NCBI GenBank assembly: GCA_963811365.1
Contig: CAWEQW010000013.1
Coordinates: 14,466 to 78,465 of the forward strand
Direction of reading: 5' to 3'
Source of the DNA: CAWEQW01 sp963811365
Lineage (GTDB): Bacteria; Actinomycetota; Actinomycetes; Propionibacteriales; Nocardioidaceae
Length of the DNA: 64,000 bases
The translations under genes and the position numbers were made by a program. Below the pieces are notes generated by a model. That model ran no database searches and was not told where the DNA came from. It saw nothing but the letters and a program-made list of their open reading frames with translations. This document shows, piece after piece, positions 1-6,992 of the stretch. Every line of letters starts with the position of its first letter. The stretch's first letter is position 1.

Positions 1-153
1 GACGACCTGGATGTTGCTGTCCAGGTGCCGGTAGACCATGTAGCCCCCCGCGAGCACCGCGACCAGGACCACGGCCAGAGAGACGGCCACGGCCTGGACG
101 ACGCGCTTCCTGCTCATCGGCGCCTTGTCGGCTTGTCGGGGGGTGTGGGCCAT
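1..153 (-). CDS. LytR-CpsA-Psr (LCP) family protein, N-terminus only (partial)
   Basis: Only the first 51 residues are inside the window; the gene runs off the left edge. The peptide has a short basic cytoplasmic start (MAHTPRQADKAPMSRKR), then one hydrophobic membrane anchor (about residues 19-39), then YRHLDSNIQVV. That order matches the start of actinobacterial LCP proteins, which transfer glycopolymers from lipid carriers to peptidoglycan on the outer face of the membrane. The catalytic LCP domain lies outside the window, so the call rests on the anchor and the Y-x-H-L-x-x-N-I motif alone. Another single-pass membrane protein is possible. ATG at 153 is chosen; an internal ATG 12 codons later is an alternative. 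Confidence 0.55.
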   Translation of the reverse strand, partial: MAHTPRQADKAPMSRKRVVQAVAVSLAVVLVAVLAGGYMVYRHLDSNIQVV

Positions 154-488
154 GGCTCGGGACGGCATCCTTCGGTACGGTTGCATCGGGCTCGGACGGC
201 TCACAGCCCTCCGGTTGGGTGCGTCCACGCGCGCTGCGGGAGCGCCTCACGCGTGTCGTCTCGCGCACCAGGGCCGGTCGTCGCGACCGGACCTCCTATC
301 AATGATGCCGCGTCCACGCCTCGACACGAAATCGCCTGCGCGCCGCGACACCCCGACGAAGCGGCGCAGTCCGTCTGCGGTCCCGCCTGCGAACCACCCG
401 TGGCGACCGCATACGAACCGGGAGTCGGGGTGGTTTCGCGGGTGCTCTCGTGGGCATCACCCAAGGAGCAGCAGCCGTAGGAGGACCT
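154..488. other. Intergenic region between divergent genes
   Basis: About 335 bases separate the leftward LCP-family gene from the rightward small membrane protein. I see no convincing coding frame here. It must hold the promoters of both neighbours, but I could not pick out -35/-10 boxes with confidence. The last bases contain the AGGAGG ribosome binding site of the gene that starts at 489. Confidence 0.5.
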
Positions 489-734
489 ATGGGACCGGGT
501 GTCACGCTCCTCGTGGTGGGAGCCATCCTGAGCTTCGCCGTGCGCGGCACCGTGCCGGGCGTCGACATCCATGTCGTGGGGCTGATCCTGATGCTCGCCG
601 GAGCCGGCGTGATCGCGCACGCGCGCAACGGGGTCCGGCACGAGCAGGTGCGTACGACGGTCGAGGAGCCGGCCGACCCGCAGGCCCCGTCCCACGTGGT
701 CCGCGACACCGTGGTCGACCGCGACGTCCGCTGA
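489..734 (+). CDS. DUF6458-like small membrane protein
   Basis: An 81-residue protein with two hydrophobic helices (about residues 3-19 and 25-43) joined by a short GTVPGVDIHVVG loop, then a charged cytoplasmic tail rich in R, E and D. The pattern MGxGVxLLxxGAILxFAV...IxxxGLILMLAG matches the DUF6458 family, which is common in Actinobacteria and has no known function. The ATG at 489 is chosen over upstream in-frame starts because AGGAGG sits a few bases before it. The stop codon lies only two bases from the 3' end of the convergent tRNA gene. Confidence 0.7.
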   Translation: MGPGVTLLVVGAILSFAVRGTVPGVDIHVVGLILMLAGAGVIAHARNGVRHEQVRTTVEEPADPQAPSHVVRDTVVDRDVR

Positions 735-736
735 GG

Positions 737-809
737 TGCCCCAGGCCAGAGTCGAACTGGCGACCTTTCGCTTAGGAGGCGGCTGCTCTATCCACTGAGC
801 TACTGGGGC
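737..809 (-). tRNA. tRNA-Arg (anticodon CCT)
   Basis: On the minus strand the sequence folds as a cloverleaf: acceptor GCCCCAG/CTGGGGC (7 bp), D-stem GCTC/GAGC, anticodon loop CTCCTAA with anticodon CCT, T-stem GCCAG/CTGGC around TTCGACT, and discriminator A. It decodes AGG. The anticodon stem is weak: of the five pairs in GCCGC/GCGAA only the inner three are Watson-Crick. CCA is not encoded. Confidence 0.9.
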
Positions 810-1033
810 GGGGGCAGCAAGAGATCGGTCAAGAGGACTCGCGATTGAGGTCATCGAGATGGCTGATGGATGCCCGTGCTGCCGGTTAGAGGGTACAGGA
901 GAGCGTCGAGGCTTCAGGAGTGCCTTGCAGCGCCACCCGCGCGGCTGCGCTGACGGCAGCTGACCCCCGCCCGCCGCCACAGTCGGTCCTGCTCGTCGAC
1001 CGGGACGAACGCGCAGCGGTGGGTGGGTACCAG

Positions 1034-1375
1034 CTACCCGGCGGCCGGCGGCTCGTCCTCGCCCGGCGGCTCCGGGCCGGTCTGCACGATCGCGCGCTTC
1101 GAGTCGCCGTACAGGACCAGGTACAGCGGCTTCTCGGTGCGCAGCACCTCCAGGAAGCCGCTGAACTCCCCGGCCCTCAGGTATAGCAGCGACACCCCGG
1201 TCTCGTTGGCCTGCTCCAGGCTGGCCACCTTCGCGGGCTTGTCGACGAACCTCAGGTCGGCGCTGATCTTCGGGTCCTCGGTGCGGATGAAGATGTTCTT
1301 GCGCCACTCGTTGAAGCCGGCCGAGCAGGCGGCGTAGTACACCGAGTAGCTGCTGATCGGCAGCATCTTGGTCAT
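1034..1375 (-). CDS. Hypothetical protein, 113 aa
   Basis: I do not recognise this protein. It starts MTKMLPISSYSVYYAACSAG and alternates short hydrophobic and charged segments, suggesting a compact mostly beta fold. It includes EKPLYLVLYGDSKRA near the C-terminus and ends in a Pro/Glu-rich tail (PEPPGEDEPPAAG). There is no signal peptide or membrane helix. The ATG at 1375 is chosen over a longer frame because AAGGGGGAT sits about eight bases upstream. The strand bias and clean frame support a real gene. It stands alone, with no co-directional neighbour within several hundred bases. Confidence 0.6.
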   Translation of the reverse strand: MTKMLPISSYSVYYAACSAGFNEWRKNIFIRTEDPKISADLRFVDKPAKVASLEQANETGVSLLYLRAGEFSGFLEVLRTEKPLYLVLYGDSKRAIVQTGPEPPGEDEPPAAG

Positions 1376-2054
1376 CTCATATCCCCCTTGTCGCATGTGT
1401 GACGACAGTCCCAGTGTCGACCGCGACACCGAGCGAAGCACAGGGGACGAGGTCCTTGTGCGGCTGGCCCACCCGGGCCAGCCCACCCAGAACGCGGGCG
1501 GGCTGCCCGGTTTCGGGGGCGCCGCGTCAGGTGGCCAGGTGAAGAAGGTGGCGGTCACGGCAGCATGGTCGGAGCCGTCGACCGGCGGGGCCGCGGTCGG
1601 TCGTCGTTGACCGCGGGCAGCGGCGCGGCCGGGGTGTCCTGCACCGGCGGCGGAGGGTGGCACGCGACCCGCGTGTTGCCCACCGCTGCCCCACCGGGGT
1701 CGATGCCCTGGTGGGCGGCGGGCCTGCGTCGCGGTCACGAGCAGCGAACGGCGCTCACCTCGAAAACGTCGCGGTGCGGAGGTTTCTGCACGCGGTCTTG
1801 AAGATGCGGTACCGCTGCCCGGCGACGAACGGGATCTGGGCGCATCAGGCCCGGTGCTGGATGCGGAACGTGACGCGGGCGTCGTCGTACCCGTCGAGGT
1901 TCCGGGCCGGCGAACAGGTCGGGCATGGGGAGGGAAACCTGTCTGGAAGTTCGCAGCCGATCATCTGGGTCAGGTTCGACCCGTAGACTGGGAGACGCCG
2001 CGCAGGGCGCCTTCAATGGGGAGACTCTCCACCCGGTTGGAAGGGCTGTTGACC
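1376..2054. other. Gene-poor stretch, about 680 bases
   Basis: No frame here is convincing. On the minus strand around 1735-2000 there are short pieces of plausible protein sequence in changing frames (for example LDGYDDARVTFRIQHRA), which could be the remains of a decayed gene. I could not assign a family. The region contains the divergent promoters of the flanking hypothetical genes. Confidence 0.35.
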
Positions 2055-2390
2055 ATGTCGGAGCAACTCGCGTTAGCAGTTCCGCTCGACGTCTCGCCCA
2101 GTCCCGGGCGCGGCTTCACACCCACGGCCCTGTGGGACAGGGTCCTCAGAGCACGGACCGCCTTGGCGCAGGAGCGGCGCCTGCCTCAGAGACAGTTGGA
2201 GGCGACCGCGCGCCTCGCGCTTCTGGATGCGTTGGAGTCGTATGTCACGAGTCTGGGCGAGCGTCGCCACCCCGTGCCGTACGCCTTGCGAGACGAGCTA
2301 CGCCTGATGCGGCTCACTATCGTGCCGCGTCGCCAGGTCCGTCCCATCGCCACACATGAGGAGCTTGGGCATGGACATTCTGTTCGTTGA
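2055..2390 (+). CDS. Hypothetical protein, 111 aa
   Basis: A small soluble protein of unknown function. The N-terminal part (MSEQLALAVPLDVSP) is followed by GRGFTPTALWDRVLRARTALAQE and a long helical segment with alternating Leu and charged residues (QRQLEATARLALLDALESYV). There are no membrane helices or cysteine motifs. The ATG at 2055 is preceded by GGAAGGG at good spacing, so the longer upstream frame is not used. The C-terminal 20 residues become His- and Arg-rich and may be a local frame change. It could be a DNA-associated or regulatory accessory protein, but nothing in the sequence proves that. Confidence 0.55.
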   Translation: MSEQLALAVPLDVSPSPGRGFTPTALWDRVLRARTALAQERRLPQRQLEATARLALLDALESYVTSLGERRHPVPYALRDELRLMRLTIVPRRQVRPIATHEELGHGHSVR

Positions 2391-2909
2391 GGACCACGGC
2401 ATCTACACGGGCACCAGTCGAGAGGGCAGATGACGCTGGAGGATCAGTCACGTCTTCACCGGGTGGCGGCTGGAGTTCCGCGACGAGGGAGCCGTCACAG
2501 CGACCTTCGCGGGCGTGCACCGCAGCGTGGCGCAGGACTGGATGACGGACAGCCTGCCCACCAGCACCGAGGACTGGTGCACCGCCGTTCGTGCCAGGTC
2601 ACCCGGTCGTGCCGCGGCGGTCCTCGAGCGGCCCGTCGACGAAACGGGCGAGAAGCAGGCCGCTGCCGCGGCCGCAGGTACGGGTGCAGGTCCTGAGCGA
2701 GGCGACGTACGGCTTGCCGTCTGGTCTGAGGCGCAGCGACCGAGCCGCACCGCGGCCCGCCGGACCATGTACCCCTGGCTCCTGCGGTCCGCGAGGTACG
2801 CCCGGCGCCGACTGCGTGAACTCGAACGCCCGGAAGCTCCGGCCCGATCTGCCTGCTGAGGCTCATACCGACCGTTTGAGGTTCCCCCCGGACCGTAGAG
2901 GCATCGACA
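2391..2909. other. Gene-poor stretch with weak coding remnant
   Basis: About 520 bases without a solid gene. A plus-strand frame from roughly 2450 to 2859 reads VFTGWRLEFRDEGAVTATFAGVH at its start, which looks protein-like. It has no start codon with a ribosome binding site and turns into low-complexity Arg/Ala sequence. I treat it as a possible fragment of a decayed gene. The sequence TGAGGTTCCCCCCGGACC at 2873-2890, just before the transposase remnant, could be a terminal inverted repeat of an insertion sequence; the partner end was not found. Confidence 0.35.
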
Positions 2910-2921
2910 ATGGGGATCGAG

Positions 2922-3060
2922 ATGCCAGAGAAGCCGAAGTACGACCGGGAGTTTCGTGAGGGTGCTTTCCGGATCGTCGAAGAGGCCGGGAAGCCGATCG
3001 CCCAGGTTGGCGAACGAGGGGACCATGGGCAACTGGGTGCAGCACGCTATACGGATCCGG
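2922..3060 (+). pseudogene. IS3-type transposase OrfA remnant
   Basis: The frame opens MPEKPKYDREFREGAFRIVEE, followed by GKPIAQV. This is the N-terminal helix-turn-helix of IS3-family OrfA proteins. After QV a short deletion shifts the frame: the expected next part (NEGTMGNWVQHAIRIR) is present in another frame immediately downstream. Nothing of OrfB, the catalytic DDE subunit, follows; the next gene is an unrelated protease. The element is therefore a dead fragment of about 140 bases. It marks past insertion activity in this accessory stretch. Confidence 0.7.
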
Positions 3061-3157
3061 GCGAACGCGAGGCTGTGCGAGGTGCCCCGGGGAAGGTGAT
3101 GGACAGCGGGATCCCACCGCTGTGAGCCTTTGGGTCGAGCGTGTCCGCGAGGGTCTG

Positions 3158-4216
3158 CTACCGGAACCAGAGGTCTGCGGTGATCAGGTAGGCGGCGGTG
3201 AACTTGACCAGGTTGGCGCAGACGTGGAAGCCGATAGCTGCCTCCAGGCCCCGGCGCAGGTACAGGAAGGTCATCGGCATCACGAAGATGGTGCCGAGCA
3301 GCAGCGTGCCGACGGGGTTGCCGGGCACGTGCACAAAGGCGAACCAGTAGGTCGCGACCAGGGCGGCGGTCAGGAGTGCGGTGTGTGCCTTGGTGACGCG
3401 TCGGAAGAGCAGGAACAGCACGCCGATGAGCAGCACTCGTGCCCAGGCTTCCTCAGCCACGCCGAACATCAGGGTCGAGCTCGGTTGCCACCAGGTGGTC
3501 ATGGGGTCCCCGCCGTCGGGGCCGTTGGGGATGTTGCCCAGTGCCCACGGGACGCCGATCAGGGCGCCGAACCCGAAAGCCTTCACTGCGGTCTTCCACC
3601 CGTCGGTCAGGACCAGGGTGCGCCCCACCGGGGTGCCGGCCCAGCCGGCCCGGCGGGCTGCCGCCCAGCCGGTGAGCAGCGAGAAGAAGACGAGCGGGAA
3701 CATCAGTAGCGCGAAGAGCAGGTCGTTGGTCTGCCCGTTGGCGAACCAGTTCGCGCTCCCACCCAAGGTCGCAAGGAACGCGAAGCCTGCTGCGACGGGG
3801 ACCTCGGCGCGGCGGACGTCGTGACGCCACACCACCAGCGCGGCGCCCGCGGCGACGGTCAGCGGCACCAGCAGGACGGGGCCCAGCAGACCGACGGCGA
3901 ACAGCGGCACGACGACCGCGACGAGCAGTAACGTCAAGTGCCATCGGGAGGTGCGCGTCGCGCCGGATGCCGCTGGGAGCTCGTCGGGGCCGAGCCATCG
4001 CAGGAACAGTACGGTCAGCCCCAACAGGGGAACCCACACGACCAGCGCCTTGAACGCCGACTCCTCTGCGATGTCACGAGAGGTCGCGATCACAGCGGCG
4101 CCGACGAGCGAAGTCACTGCCCACAACCCCCAGAACAGCCGTGACTGGACCTGGTGGGGGTGAGGGTCAACCGCCTGGATGCCTGAGTCCAGGCGGGGTG
4201 TGAAGGCGGCCTGCAC
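3158..4216 (-). CDS. CPBP family intramembrane glutamic endopeptidase (CAAX protease-like)
   Basis: A 352-residue membrane protein with about eight hydrophobic helices. The C-terminal third carries the family motifs in order: VAEEAWARVLL (the EExxxR motif with the catalytic Glu pair), FAFVHV (second motif His) and FHVCANL (HxxxN). These are the signature of the CPBP/ABI family, whose members cleave peptides inside the membrane. In bacteria they are linked to bacteriocin immunity or processing, but the substrate here is unknown. Start ATG 4216 follows a GGTGGTG purine stretch. A divergent two-helix protein begins at 4475, with 258 bases between them, so the two may share a regulatory region. 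Confidence 0.8.
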   Translation of the reverse strand: MQAAFTPRLDSGIQAVDPHPHQVQSRLFWGLWAVTSLVGAAVIATSRDIAEESAFKALVVWVPLLGLTVLFLRWLGPDELPAASGATRTSRWHLTLLLVAVVVPLFAVGLLGPVLLVPLTVAAGAALVVWRHDVRRAEVPVAAGFAFLATLGGSANWFANGQTNDLLFALLMFPLVFFSLLTGWAAARRAGWAGTPVGRTLVLTDGWKTAVKAFGFGALIGVPWALGNIPNGPDGGDPMTTWWQPSSTLMFGVAEEAWARVLLIGVLFLLFRRVTKAHTALLTAALVATYWFAFVHVPGNPVGTLLLGTIFVMPMTFLYLRRGLEAAIGFHVCANLVKFTAAYLITADLWFR

Positions 4217-4474
4217 GGCACACCACCGATCTTCGAGACGTCTCTCTCAGCCTTACACCCGTCGCCAGAGGTCCTAGAGGCGAACGTCACCGCCGCCGCG
4301 GGTCCTTGGGACCTACCACCACGGCGGCCACGACACGAAGAATGGTGGTAGTCAGCCGGAAGGCGAACGGCGCAGAACCGCCGCCCAGCGGCACCGTTTC
4401 CCACACGTCCTACCGCACCATCACGGCGTTCCCTGAGTCCCTCCTCACCTTCCGTCTCTGAGGAGAGGACCGTC

Positions 4475-5059
4475 ATGACCACCCAACGACACAGCATCCG
4501 CCCGTCGGCCCCACCGACCACGGCGCCGGCACCACACCGGCCAACGCGGTGGTACATCGCCGCCGCCACGATCTTCGTTCTCGGCCTACTCGCCGCCGGC
4601 GTCTGGGCGGCGTCGGGAGTCGTCAATGCCTGGCGGGCCCCCGACAACTTCGCCCGCAGCGCCGTGCCGGGCACAGTGACCGTGCAGGTCACCGACACCG
4701 GCACCCAATGGGTGTACTACGAGCACACCGACGGCGCCACCGTCGCCTCACTCGACCAGCTCGGCATCCGCATCACCACACCCGCAGGTGAGGCAGTCAC
4801 ACCGCAGGGCACCAGCCTGAACATGGAGTACGACGCCAAGGCCGGTCACCTCGGCACCGCGATCGGGACGTTCGACGCCGCGACCCCCGGCACCTACACG
4901 GTCAACGCAGAGTCCACCCCAGCCCCCGGCACAGCCCTTGCGGTCGGCCCCAGCGTCGCCCAACCGCTGAAGACCCCGCTGCTCGGCGCCGCCGCCATCC
5001 TCGGGCTGTGCATCCTCACCTCCGCCGGCCTGCTCATTGCCGCACCGAGGCACCGATGA
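4475..5059 (+). CDS. Two-helix membrane protein with extracytoplasmic domain, hypothetical
   Basis: A 194-residue protein. Residues 1-26 are a Pro/Thr-rich cytoplasmic stretch, residues 27-48 form a membrane helix, about 50-160 form an extracytoplasmic domain rich in Thr, Gly and Val (beta-like, with VQVTDTGTQWVYYEHTDG), and a second helix (LLGAAAILGLCILTSAGLLIA) is followed by a basic end. The architecture resembles small actinobacterial surface proteins of unknown function. The start is supported by GAGGAGAGG before ATG 4475. It lies 53 bases before the next gene on the same strand, so the two may be co-transcribed. Confidence 0.65.
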   Translation: MTTQRHSIRPSAPPTTAPAPHRPTRWYIAAATIFVLGLLAAGVWAASGVVNAWRAPDNFARSAVPGTVTVQVTDTGTQWVYYEHTDGATVASLDQLGIRITTPAGEAVTPQGTSLNMEYDAKAGHLGTAIGTFDAATPGTYTVNAESTPAPGTALAVGPSVAQPLKTPLLGAAAILGLCILTSAGLLIAAPRHR

Positions 5060-5111
5060 GGTGACAGAACCGACAATGCAGCCGGCATCGCGCGCAACCG
5101 AAGGAGGAACC

Positions 5112-5537
5112 ATGACCAATCCGCTTTCGACCCACCCGGACGAAAGGCAGCGCGCTCGCGGAAAGTCGGTGGAACCGGGCGAGCTCCTGGAGGTGCACCT
5201 CGAAGAACTCGGGCAGCACTCCTGGCTCAAGGCGCTGTTCAACACCCTCACCGGCACCTACGGCAGCGCCCAGTTCCGCTTCGTCGCGCGCCCACCCGGC
5301 ACCGACCACCCAGCCCGTGACGACCTGTTCGTCGGCGCCACCTTCCCGGTGATGCGCCTCCAGGACCTCAACGACCGCACCGAACCCAACGCCTGGATCG
5401 AGACCGCCGTCCAACGGCTTCAGGAGCTCGACCGAACGCTCGTGGATGCTGGCTGGACCAGGGAGGACCACATCGGACCCCATTGGTGGTCCCTGACCTA
5501 CCGGAGGGGGCCCGGAGCGGGAAGCCACGTCGAGTAG
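5112..5537 (+). CDS. Hypothetical protein, 141 aa
   Basis: A soluble protein I do not recognise. The N-terminus is charged (MTNPLSTHPDERQRARGKSVEPGELLEVH). The middle has alternating beta-like segments (YGSAQFRFVARPPG) and the C-terminal half holds an amphipathic helix (WIETAVQRLQELDRTLVDAGWT), ending in PHWWSLTYRRG. ATG 5112 is chosen because AAGGAGGAA precedes it at ideal spacing. It may be co-transcribed with the upstream two-helix membrane protein. A strong hairpin begins about 40 bases after the stop. Confidence 0.6.
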   Translation: MTNPLSTHPDERQRARGKSVEPGELLEVHLEELGQHSWLKALFNTLTGTYGSAQFRFVARPPGTDHPARDDLFVGATFPVMRLQDLNDRTEPNAWIETAVQRLQELDRTLVDAGWTREDHIGPHWWSLTYRRGPGAGSHVE

Positions 5538-6151
5538 TCGGCACCGTCGTCCTGATCTTGGCTGCGTGAGTCTGGCTGTCGGTGTCGACGTCTTTGAGAC
5601 GCGACACCGAGGCCGTATCACAGCTCGATCGCAGGGGAGGGTGCCGGCTACGCCGGGCTGTGCCCCCACGTGAGGGCTTGGCCCACGGGGCCTGGGTGGT
5701 CGACGGCATTGTGAGCAGCCGGTCGAACGATGGCACTCACGGTCTGTGCACGGTCGGGTGGTCGGAGCGACCCTTCGGGGGTGATCTCCAGCGGCTCTCC
5801 GCGTTTCGAGCTCGTTGCCACGCGCTCGGGGAGCGAAGGCATGTAGTGGTCGCAGCTGGGCAGTTCGGCACGGAGCGCCCACGGGGGTTGGAGTCCGCTC
5901 CTCGTGCAGGACTGCCGCCCGGAGGGGTGCCTGGGGGCGGAGCCCAGGGTGTTCCGTCGTACGTTGCGGGTTGCCCCACGGTCGCCGTGACCACCGCGGC
6001 TGTCGCGGCGGCACATCCGGTGGAGCGCAACGGTGCCCGCCGCGATCCAGCCACTGCGAGAACAGCTATCGGGGTAGGCTGATGCTCTCGTCACCGTCCA
6101 GCCCCTGCCTTGTCGGGACTCCTGCACGCGAGCCCCCAAGGAAGGCCCCAG
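5538..6151. other. Gene-poor stretch, about 610 bases
   Basis: Apart from the hairpin at 5579-5610 I see no supported gene. Frames on both strands are open for up to about 500 bases, but their translations are low-complexity and lack ribosome binding sites. The promoter of the ATP-binding regulator at 6152 should lie in the last 150 bases. Confidence 0.4.
5579..5610 (+). terminator. Hairpin terminator downstream of the 141-aa gene
   Basis: TCGGTGTCG-A-CGTCT, loop TTG, AGACG-CGACACCGA: a 14-bp stem interrupted by one bulged A. It lies 42 bases after the stop at 5537. There is no clear T-run after it, as is usual in high-GC actinobacteria. Confidence 0.6.
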
Positions 6152-6553
6152 ATGGATGCCGTCGAATGGTCGCAAGAGGCCGCCTGGCCGTGTGAAGGCG
6201 AGAACATCTCCAAGGCGCGGCGCTTCGTCGTGAATCGTCTGCAGGCATACGGGCTACAGGCCCTTGAGGACGACGTCAGCCTGGTCGTCAGCGAGCTGAC
6301 CACCAACGCCGTCGTCCACGCCGGCACCCCGTTCGTCGTGGTGCTGGCCCGCACGAACGGCACCCTCGAGCTCACCGTCGCCGACAGTGAGCCGTTGCAG
6401 CCCGAGGCCACCGCCCATCCGTCCATCAGGGCCCTTCCGTCCATCTGGGCACTGAGCGGGCGCGGCCTTCCCCTGGTGGACGCCTGCACGAGGGACTGGG
6501 GGATCCGCCCAGTCGAAGGAGGCAAGGAGGTCTGGGCCTCGTTCAGCGTGTGA
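6152..6553 (+). CDS. ATP-binding anti-sigma-factor-like protein (HATPase_c_2)
   Basis: A 133-residue single-domain GHKL ATPase of the SpoIIAB/RsbW type found in large numbers in actinobacteria. The N-box LVVSELTTNAVVHAGTP is near residues 45-61 (ELxTNAxxHA), a short G1 region with ADSEP comes next, and the G2 loop GRGLPLVDACTRDWGI is near the C-terminus. Such proteins act as serine kinases or anti-sigma factors that bind STAS antagonists. The DxGxG part of G1 is degenerate, as often seen in this group. ATG 6152 is chosen over the upstream frame because AAGGAAGG precedes it. No sigma factor or antagonist is adjacent; the STAS protein at 53 kb is a possible distant partner, but that is only a guess. 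Confidence 0.8.
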   Translation: MDAVEWSQEAAWPCEGENISKARRFVVNRLQAYGLQALEDDVSLVVSELTTNAVVHAGTPFVVVLARTNGTLELTVADSEPLQPEATAHPSIRALPSIWALSGRGLPLVDACTRDWGIRPVEGGKEVWASFSV

Positions 6554-6619
6554 GCCGCTCATCGGTGGTCCGGAAGGTGGCAGGTCCCGCGCTCGACGAC
6601 CGAATAGGGCCACACCCCG

Positions 6620-6850
6620 TTACGCCCAGGCGCGGTTGGCGGCCCTGTGCTCGTCGAGGTCCGACGGTGGAAGGGTGAGGTCGCGGACGAGCTCTTGGAG
6701 AAGGTCGCGGACCGGGGTGTCGAGTTCGCCGATGATCCGGCGGACGGTGTCCTCGTCCTGACCGCTGGGTCGTCGACGGGCCGGTCGCGGCAGCTGACGC
6801 CGGGCACGTGGGGGCATCCGAGCCGGAACCGGCCTCGGCGCGTGGACCAC
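6620..6850 (-). CDS. Small hypothetical protein (weak)
   Basis: A 76-residue frame whose second half looks protein-like: DEDTVRRIIGELDTPVRDLLQELV, then RDLTLPPSDLDEHRAANRAWA. The first half is Arg/Pro-rich and may not be coding. No good ribosome binding site is visible. It could be a short genuine gene with a later start, or the C-terminal remnant of a lost gene. Apart from this frame, the 6554-6992 interval shows nothing I can support. Confidence 0.3.
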   Translation of the reverse strand: MVHAPRPVPARMPPRARRQLPRPARRRPSGQDEDTVRRIIGELDTPVRDLLQELVRDLTLPPSDLDEHRAANRAWA

Positions 6851-6992
6851 GGCATATGGGGCGGGGTCGTGGCTGACTGGATCTGGGAGGTCGGGCGTCG
6901 TCGCGGCTAGCGACGGCGATGAGCTCAGGGGGCCTGGAATCGCCCGGTCCGTGGTCTACCGCCGAGGGCTGAGACTCCGGCGTGACGCCCGC

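Noticed and set aside
5582..6082. A plus-strand gene upstream of the HATPase regulator
   Set aside because: The frame is open, but the translation lacks any domain pattern, begins inside a terminator hairpin and has no ribosome binding site.
737..6152. Genomic island integrated at tRNA-Arg
   Set aside because: The accessory stretch lies on the 5' side of the tRNA, no integrase is visible, and I found no second copy of the tRNA 3' end in the window.
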